NCBI GenBank assembly: GCA_027016675.1
Contig: JALUSH010000119.1
Span: 1-11,833 of the forward strand
Length of the DNA stretch: 11,833 nucleotides
Reading direction: 5' to 3'
DNA from: Thermodesulfovibrio sp.
GTDB lineage: Bacteria; Nitrospirota; Thermodesulfovibrionia; Thermodesulfovibrionales; JdFR-85
The first letter of the stretch is position 1. Each line of letters opens with the position of its first letter. The position numbers and the translations under genes were made by a program. Of the stretch, positions 7,440 through 11,833 are shown one piece after another. Below the pieces are notes generated by a model. That model ran no database searches and was not told where the DNA came from. It saw only the letters and a list, made by a program, of their open reading frames with translations.

Positions 7440-8533
7440 TTGTTATTACGCTCCAGAAGTTTTTTCTTGAGGGCTGCCTTTTCAAGGGCCAATCCTGCCT
7501 GAGTTAAGAATATGTCCAGACCCGGAGTTTCTCCAATTGGTTCATCTTTTATAGAATTATCACAATATAGTAATGCAACCACCTTACCATCTGCAACAAT
7601 AGGGTATACTGCTACCTCATCAGGTAGTATATTACCGATTTCATTCAAGAAACTATCCACTACATTGTCCCTCTGGAGTTTTCCCTTATAGGGCTTGAGT
7701 TCCTTAATGATTTTTTTAAAAAAGACACTATTACTTATATCCAAGGCCATTTCCCTGATCCGCTCATCGGGTTGTTCGATTTCAAGACCGAATTGTCCAA
7801 GTCCAACAAGTTGTGTGCCATCCAGTGAAAATAAAACTCCACGCTGGAATATGTCACTTGCGAATCTAAGCACAAGAAGGGATATCTCTGACAGACTCTC
7901 AGGAAGCCTGAGTTCCTGGGTAAGAGATTGTAAAGCTGATATATCCCTTGGTGTGTCAGACATAACCGTTTCTGACATGAAGTCATCTCCAAGTGGGAAT
8001 TCTTCTTCAAGAATATGACCGTAGTGTTGTTGCTCATCGTAGACCCTCGCTCCCTCCATGATTAGATAATCTGCACTGATACCTCTGGATAGCTCACAGC
8101 CTGGATCAGGTAATTCCTTGATAGTGGGTAGCTCTATGTTGGGCTCAAATACGAAGTCTCCGTCTTCAAGAGGCAGTAGTATAGATATGATTTTCTCAAG
8201 CCTCTTTTTTGCTATTTTATCAACAGAATGTTTGTCTACAGCTTCAAGCTCTATCAGTATGTCTGCGATGGATTTATCTATTAGTTCTCTTCTCACCATC
8301 CTGGCAAGTTGAAGTTTGCCCTCATCTATAAGGCCTGCCTTGAGAAGATCATCCCCTACATCTTCAGTTAGTGCATTCGTTTCAGCCCTTACCACTAACC
8401 CCTTCCTGAAGATTATGAGGGCATTAATATTATTGTCTCCTCTTATAACCAGGGAACCACTTTTTTTCCCGATCGAGAGGATCTGAAAAATGTCAGCAAG
8501 ACCAACGTCTTCTAATCTTCCACTCAGGCTCAT
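7436..8533 (-). CDS. PATAN (DUF4388) protein with C-terminal GAF-like domain
   Basis: This is the first gene of the chemosensory operon, 365 residues. The N-terminus (MSLSGRLEDVGLADIFQIL, then KKSGSLVI and IFRKGLVVRAE) is the signature opening of DUF4388/PATAN, a domain found in many bacterial signalling proteins and in cyanobacterial PatA- and PixG-type response regulators; here it spans about residues 1-155. After a linker, about residues 195-360 look like a GAF-type sensor domain (ALQSLTQELRLPESLSEI..., VAVYPIVADGKVVALLYCDN, ending in a helix). No membrane segment is present, so it is cytoplasmic. An AGGA lies 7 nt before the ATG, and its TGA overlaps cheY in ATGA. The adjacency to cheY suggests the two proteins work as a pair. 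The PATAN call is firm; the GAF call is by pattern and less certain; the small-molecule ligand, if any, is unknown. Confidence 0.85.
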   Translation of the reverse strand: MSLSGRLEDVGLADIFQILSIGKKSGSLVIRGDNNINALIIFRKGLVVRAETNALTEDVGDDLLKAGLIDEGKLQLARMVRRELIDKSIADILIELEAVDKHSVDKIAKKRLEKIISILLPLEDGDFVFEPNIELPTIKELPDPGCELSRGISADYLIMEGARVYDEQQHYGHILEEEFPLGDDFMSETVMSDTPRDISALQSLTQELRLPESLSEISLLVLRFASDIFQRGVLFSLDGTQLVGLGQFGLEIEQPDERIREMALDISNSVFFKKIIKELKPYKGKLQRDNVVDSFLNEIGNILPDEVAVYPIVADGKVVALLYCDNSIKDEPIGETPGLDIFLTQAGLALEKAALKKKLLERNNK

Positions 8534-8573
8534 TTAAATTTCCTGAAATCATAAAATACCCCATTTTAAATGA

Positions 8574-8603
8574 AGTATATCAAGATATCTTTTATACTGT
8601 CAA
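8574..8603 (-). promoter_or_regulatory. Sigma-70-type promoter of the chemosensory operon
   Basis: On the minus strand there is a perfect TTGACA at 8603-8598, an 18-nt spacer, and TATACT (5 of 6 matches to TATAAT) at 8579-8574. The start point would fall near 8567, giving a leader of about 34 nt that carries the AGGA site of the PATAN-GAF gene. It sits in the 100-nt gap after the permease genes, where I see no convincing terminator, so some read-through from the permeases is also possible. Confidence 0.7.
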
Positions 8604-8633
8604 ACAAATATAGAAATTTTGTGTCAGACAGGC

Positions 8634-9458
8634 TTAACCTTTAATTGCACCTGCTGACAGTCCGCTTATAATTCTCTTTTGAAAAATAAAGACTATTATG
8701 ACAAGAGGAACAGTTGCAATAACTGAGGCTGCAGAGATTTCACCCCAGGGGATTGTGTACTGGCCCTGAAATAATGCAATACCCACAGGAAGGGTCTGGT
8801 ATTCACGTTGTGTCATTATAAGTAAAGCAAAGAAAAACTCATTCCATGCATAGATGAATACAAGTATGGCAGCAGTAAAAACCCCTGGGGCAGACAGGGG
8901 TATCATGATCTTAAAAAGTGTTTGAATATTACTGCATCCATCCACGAGGGCAGCTTTTTCCAGTTCCTCGGGTAATTCGTTAAAGAAGGAGGTCATAATC
9001 CATACCCCCAGAGGAAGGGTTAAGGTAACATAGGGTAATATGAGCCCCTGGTATGTATTTAGCCACTCCAGATTGTAAAGGATTCTCCATACTGGTCCAG
9101 CAATTGATATTTGAGGAAACATTGAAACTAATAGAAGTGAACCAAGGATAACATTTTTATGCCTCAGGCCTGACCTTGACAGTGCATACCCTGAAAATAC
9201 AGAGAGTATTATTGTTATAAAGGTTGTAGTTGCTGCAACAATAAGGCTATTTTTGAGGTAATGGAATATATTGTAATTCAAGATAGCTGACTTATAGAAG
9301 TATAGAGAGAAAGAGGGGATTATATTGGGTGGTATTGAGGTGATATCTATCTCTGATTTAACAGATGTGATAAAGATCCATAAAAAGGGAAGAAGGCTTA
9401 AAAAAACCACCCACGCTGTTAGAATTGGAAAAGCTACCTTTGATACCCCTTTACTCAT
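8634..9458 (-). CDS. Sugar ABC transporter permease, MalG type (CUT1 family)
   Basis: The product is an inner-membrane permease subunit of 274 residues, a normal length for MalG/UgpE/SugB relatives. About six membrane segments are visible (near 9-31, 69-93, 103-125, 138-158, 191-212 and 242-262). The cytoplasmic EAA loop that docks on the ATPase is at 164-191 (EELEKAALVDGCS, ending IPLSAP). The start overlaps the stop of the partner permease in ATGA, with an AGGGG purine run about 7 nt ahead of the ATG. These subunits pair with a MalF-type partner, a binding protein and two copies of a MalK-type ATPase; the latter two are not beside it. The protein resembles trehalose/maltose or glycerol-phosphate permeases, but the substrate cannot be read from the sequence, so no gene symbol is given. 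Confidence 0.92.
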   Translation of the reverse strand: MSKGVSKVAFPILTAWVVFLSLLPFLWIFITSVKSEIDITSIPPNIIPSFSLYFYKSAILNYNIFHYLKNSLIVAATTTFITIILSVFSGYALSRSGLRHKNVILGSLLLVSMFPQISIAGPVWRILYNLEWLNTYQGLILPYVTLTLPLGVWIMTSFFNELPEELEKAALVDGCSNIQTLFKIMIPLSAPGVFTAAILVFIYAWNEFFFALLIMTQREYQTLPVGIALFQGQYTIPWGEISAASVIATVPLVIIVFIFQKRIISGLSAGAIKG

Positions 9459-10354
9459 GATGTTCCCCTCGTTAATCTCCTGCCAAGCAGTCTGATATAA
9501 AACAGGCTGATTGAGAATGTAACTACAAACACCAGTACAGATATGGTTGATCCGTAACCCATTAATCCCTCTGCAAATATCTTTTTATAACCATAAAATT
9601 GTAGCACATTGGTGGCATCTGCCGGACCGCCCTGGGTCATCACAAATACAAGATCAAAGACCCTGAAGGCGTCCATTGTACGAAAAAGAAGGGCTATTAA
9701 AAGGGCAGGTCTTATAAGAGGCAGAGTTATTTTTGTAAACTGTTTCCAAGTGCTGGCGCCATCCACCTTTGCTGCCAGATAGAGTTCCTCAGGAATTACC
9801 TGTAGCCCTGCAAGGATCAATAATGCAGCAAAGGAAGAGGTCTTCCAGACGTCTGCCATGATTATTGCAATAAATGCATACAGTGGTTCAGCAAGCCATG
9901 CCTTGTAATGATCACTGTTTGAGCCATAAATTAATAGATTGAACAGTCCATATTTGTCATTAAAGATAAATCTCCACATCTGGGATGATACAACTGTGGG
10001 GATGGCCCATGGAATAAGTATGGAAGCCCTTATAAGGCCTCTTCCCTTAAATCTTTTATTTATCAAGATTGCAATTGCAAGACCAAACAATATCTCAAAA
10101 AATGTGGTAATGAATACAAAAAGCAGTGTATTGAGGAGCGCCTTTCGTGCTATGATGTCGTTAAAAAGTGCCTTGTAGTTTTCCAACCCGATAAACCTGC
10201 TTCCAAGTTCAGGCAGGCCAATAATGATACGGTGCAGACTGAGATAGAAGGAATTGGCAATGGGATAAAAGGCAAATACACAAACGAATATGATTGTGGG
10301 TGCTAATAGGGTAAGGGCAAAGATCTGTCCCCGTAATCTAAAAGATATGTTCAT
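9455..10354 (-). CDS. Sugar ABC transporter permease, MalF type (CUT1 family)
   Basis: This is the partner permease, 299 residues, lacking the long extra N-terminal part and large periplasmic loop of E. coli MalF, and so closer in size to UgpA/ThuF/SugA. Six membrane segments are visible (about 12-35, 73-98, 107-126, 157-183, 209-226 and 268-290). The EAA loop is at 189-217 (EELYLAAKVDGAS, ending LPLIRPA), and the GLENY motif at 56-60 is typical of the family. It is the first gene of the permease pair and faces away from def. There is no clear Shine-Dalgarno before its ATG. The missing binding protein would normally sit directly upstream, but that space is a short divergent intergenic region. 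Confidence 0.92.
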   Translation of the reverse strand: MNISFRLRGQIFALTLLAPTIIFVCVFAFYPIANSFYLSLHRIIIGLPELGSRFIGLENYKALFNDIIARKALLNTLLFVFITTFFEILFGLAIAILINKRFKGRGLIRASILIPWAIPTVVSSQMWRFIFNDKYGLFNLLIYGSNSDHYKAWLAEPLYAFIAIIMADVWKTSSFAALLILAGLQVIPEELYLAAKVDGASTWKQFTKITLPLIRPALLIALLFRTMDAFRVFDLVFVMTQGGPADATNVLQFYGYKKIFAEGLMGYGSTISVLVFVVTFSISLFYIRLLGRRLTRGTS

Positions 10355-10517
10355 TGTTTATACCAGTTTCTATAGCCAGCATTAAATCATATCTTAACAA
10401 ATACAGTAGCATATAGGATATATTTTTTTTAAGACCCGAAATGGCTGATTGACTTTATAAGCAGTTTTATACCCAGCTGTCCCTACAAATGATTGGTACA
10501 TTTCTATCGGCAACTTT

Positions 10518-10556
10518 GAGTTAAGATAGACACAGAGACTTAACAGATTTTAACTC
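10518..10556. repeat. GAGTTAAG / CTTAAC / TTAACTC inverted repeats, possible operator
   Basis: GAGTTAA (10518-10524) and TTAACTC (10550-10556) are perfect 7-nt inverted repeats, and an intervening CTTAAC (10539-10544) is complementary to GTTAAG (10520-10525). The two pairings exclude each other. They could be operator half-sites for a regulator acting on def-fmt or on the permeases. The words are short and AT-rich, so chance is a real alternative. Confidence 0.25.
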
Positions 10557-10597
10557 CTGATAGTATCCCTGGGAAACAGAAAAGGATAAAAAAGAAA

Positions 10598-10606
10598 TGT
10601 TATAAT
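10598..10606 (+). promoter_or_regulatory. Extended -10 promoter immediately before def
   Basis: TGTTATAAT is a perfect match to the extended -10 pattern TGnTATAAT, a class that does not need a -35 box; indeed none is seen 16-18 nt upstream. The hexamer ends at 10606, so transcription should start at about 10612-10614, right at the def ATG (10612). This predicts a leaderless mRNA. Confidence 0.55.
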
Positions 10607-10611
10607 TGTAC

Positions 10612-11115
10612 ATGGCTGTATTAGAGATAAGAAGGTATCCAGACCCTGTTTTAAAGAAGAAGGCAGGGCCTGTAGAGGAAATTAATGGTGAGTTGCAGGC
10701 CCTGATTGACAACATGGTGGAGACCATGTATGCTGCTCCTGGAATTGGACTTGCCGCACCCCAGGTTGGCGAGACAAAACGACTCATTGTTGTGGATGTT
10801 AGTACAAAGGAGGAAAAACATCCCCTTCTGGTTTTGATTAATCCAGTGATAATAAGCTTTGAAGGCAGGATAGACTCAGAGGAAGGATGTCTGAGTGTAC
10901 CTGGATACACCTCTACAATAAAGAGGGCTGAAAGAGTTTTGGTTAGGGGAGTGGACAGGGAGGGCAGACCCATGGAAGTGGAGGCAACGGGGTTACTTGC
11001 ACGGGTATTGCAACATGAGATTGACCATCTTGATGGTATACTTTTTGTGGATAGAATGAGTCCAATAAAAAGAGAGTTCTTCAGAAAACGTTATCTGAAA
11101 AGAAATAAGCGCTAA
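10612..11115 (+). CDS. def: Peptide deformylase
   Basis: The enzyme removes the formyl group from the N-terminal methionine of new proteins, in the cytoplasm at the ribosome exit, using a bound metal (Fe2+ in most bacteria). From the ATG at 10612 it has 167 residues, the normal length. All three family motifs are present: GIGLAAPQVG (44-53), EGCLSVP (91-97) and QHEIDHLDG (134-142). Metal ligands are Cys93, His135 and His139, and Glu136 is the catalytic residue. A TTG six nt earlier (10606) would add two residues, but the conserved MAVLEIRRYPDPVL opening fits the ATG. No Shine-Dalgarno lies at a useful distance; an AAGGA run about 25 nt upstream is too far. The next gene, fmt, starts 1 nt after the stop, giving the classic pair that adds and removes the formyl group. 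Confidence 0.97.
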   Translation: MAVLEIRRYPDPVLKKKAGPVEEINGELQALIDNMVETMYAAPGIGLAAPQVGETKRLIVVDVSTKEEKHPLLVLINPVIISFEGRIDSEEGCLSVPGYTSTIKRAERVLVRGVDREGRPMEVEATGLLARVLQHEIDHLDGILFVDRMSPIKREFFRKRYLKRNKR

Positions 11116-11116
11116 T

Positions 11117-11833
11117 ATGTCAATTGTCTTTTTTGGCACACCCTGGTTTTCAGTACCTGCACTTGCTGAACTTTTGAAGGCAAAAGAGGATGTCAGACTT
11201 GTAATTACACAATCTGATAAGGTTGGAGGTAGAGGCCATAAGATAATATCTCCTCCTATAAAGACCTTCGCATTAGAAAAGGGACTTACTGTACTGCAAC
11301 CTGATAATATAAGATCTGAGGATTTTATCAAAATTGTAAGAGAGACACAGCCCGAGTTTATAGTGGTTGTGGCATATGGTAAGATATTGCCTGTTGAATT
11401 ACTGAATATGCCCTTAAAGGGCTGTATAAACGTTCATGCCTCACTTCTACCAAAATACAGAGGTGCTGCACCAATACAATGGGCAATAATAAATGGTGAG
11501 ACTGTTACAGGTGTTACAACAATGATGATGGATGAAGGTCTTGATACAGGAGATATTTTAATGCAAAAGAAGGTTCCTATAAAAGAGGAGGACAATACTC
11601 TCAGCCTTTCTGAAAGGCTTGCTAATGAAGGAGCTAATTTGCTGATAGAGACTATTTCAGGAATTAGAAAGGGTACAATTATACCCACCCCCCAGGAAGG
11701 TGAGCCAACCTATGCACCTATAATAAAAAAAGAGGATGGAAAAATTAATTGGAGATTATCAGCAAGAGAGATTCATAACCGTGTGAGGGGACTGTATCCC
11801 TGGCCCTCTGCCTTCACCTACTTGAAGGGCAAA
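11117..11833 (+). CDS. fmt: Methionyl-tRNA formyltransferase (runs off right edge)
   Basis: Fmt transfers a formyl group from 10-formyltetrahydrofolate to initiator Met-tRNA, in the cytoplasm. The first 239 residues are present out of about 310 in full-length enzymes. It opens MSIVFFGTPWFSVPAL; the catalytic Asn105, His107 and Asp143 are in INVHASLLPKYRGAAPIQWAI and GLDTGD; the TQSDKVGGRGHK loop (31-42) corresponds to the loop that contacts the tRNA acceptor end. The C-terminal tRNA-binding domain begins near residue 205 (KEDGKINW) and is cut by the window edge. The ATG follows the def stop by one base (TAATATG) and lacks a clear Shine-Dalgarno, so translation is probably coupled to def. Small departures such as GTPWFS for the usual GTPEFA look tolerable. 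Confidence 0.96.
   Translation, partial: MSIVFFGTPWFSVPALAELLKAKEDVRLVITQSDKVGGRGHKIISPPIKTFALEKGLTVLQPDNIRSEDFIKIVRETQPEFIVVVAYGKILPVELLNMPLKGCINVHASLLPKYRGAAPIQWAIINGETVTGVTTMMMDEGLDTGDILMQKKVPIKEEDNTLSLSERLANEGANLLIETISGIRKGTIIPTPQEGEPTYAPIIKKEDGKINWRLSAREIHNRVRGLYPWPSAFTYLKGK

Larger units (their letters stand above)
10355..10611. other. Divergent intergenic region between permeases and def
   Basis: This 257-nt AT-rich stretch separates the minus-strand permease pair from plus-strand def-fmt. I see no coding frame of note, no RNA gene and no good rho-independent terminator. It holds a perfect extended -10 element next to def and a cluster of TTAAC/GTTAA words (10393-10398, 10518-10525, 10539-10544, 10550-10556). 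On the minus strand I could not find a -35/-10 pair close to consensus for the permeases, so their promoter may be weak, activator-dependent or use another sigma factor. Confidence 0.6.

Noticed and set aside
8531..8572. Repeated CATTTAAAT / CATTTTAAATG words in the leader of the PATAN-GAF gene
   Set aside because: Short AT-only similarities expected by chance in this composition; one copy includes the start codon.
8604..8633. Terminator after the permease genes (TGTCTGACA palindrome)
   Set aside because: The arms are only 4 nt with a 1-nt loop and there is no T run at the right place, so it would not make a useful stem.
692..10354. The PhnD-like domain as the missing binding protein for the neighbouring ABC permeases
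   Set aside because: The permeases belong to the CUT1 sugar family, which uses a different class of binding protein, and the PhnD-like domain is predicted to be on the cytoplasmic side and tied to the receptor.
10449..10473. TTGACT with TATACC as a plus-strand promoter for def
   Set aside because: The spacer is only 13 nt, too short for a sigma-70-type promoter.
10521..10973. A 150-codon minus-strand frame opposite def
   Set aside because: def on the plus strand has all three catalytic motifs; the antisense frame has no known features and is a shadow.

Overview
The window is bacterial, AT-leaning chromosomal DNA (by eye, GC clearly below 50%). ATA and AGA/AGG codons are common, genes are packed with 4-8 nt overlaps, and there is no sign of a mobile element, CRISPR array, tRNA or rRNA. 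The mix of a heme-motif chemoreceptor, a PATAN (DUF4388) protein, an ExeA/GspA-type AAA ATPase and a def-fmt pair suggests an anaerobic or microaerophilic Nitrospirota (Thermodesulfovibrio-like) or Desulfobacterota relative. This placement is inference from gene content only.

Layout. From 1 to 8603 on the minus strand lies one long chemosensory operon. It starts at a near-consensus sigma-70-type promoter (8574-8603) and reads, in transcription order: a PATAN-GAF-like protein (7436-8533), a single-domain CheY (7056-7439), CheA (5074-7059), an ExeA-like AAA ATPase (4230-5081), CheW with a long charged N-terminal extension (3569-4282), a 950-residue chemoreceptor (692-3544), and the first 222 residues of a second chemoreceptor that runs off the left edge (1-668). 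The first five genes overlap one another, so they are almost certainly one translationally coupled unit. Behind the promoter, also on the minus strand, is a pair of overlapping CUT1-type sugar ABC permeases (8634-9458 and 9455-10354) with no binding protein or ATPase beside them. A divergent intergenic region (10355-10611) separates them from the plus-strand housekeeping pair def (10612-11115) and fmt (11117 to the right edge, partial).

How the genes work together. The receptors should feed CheA through CheW, and CheA His46 should phosphorylate CheY Asp58. The PATAN-GAF protein is a plausible partner or target of CheY, and the AAA ATPase is a plausible energy-consuming effector or assembly factor. 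No cheR, cheB, cheC, cheD, cheX or cheZ is visible, and there are no flagellar or pilus genes in the window, so the output cannot be read from it.

The most unusual object is the 950-residue receptor. It has a periplasmic sensor with a CxxCH c-type heme motif, an exceptionally long signalling coiled coil (about 31 heptads per arm), and a complete PhnD-like (phosphate/phosphonate-type) substrate-binding domain fused after the coiled coil. With two membrane segments before the HAMP and none after it, that binding domain should sit in the cytoplasm, the opposite side from where such domains normally work. Together with the ATPase embedded between cheA and cheW and the PATAN-GAF/CheY head, this looks like a non-standard chemosensory system. 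A second smaller point of interest is def, which has a perfect extended -10 element ending 5 nt before its ATG and no Shine-Dalgarno sequence, suggesting a leaderless def-fmt mRNA.
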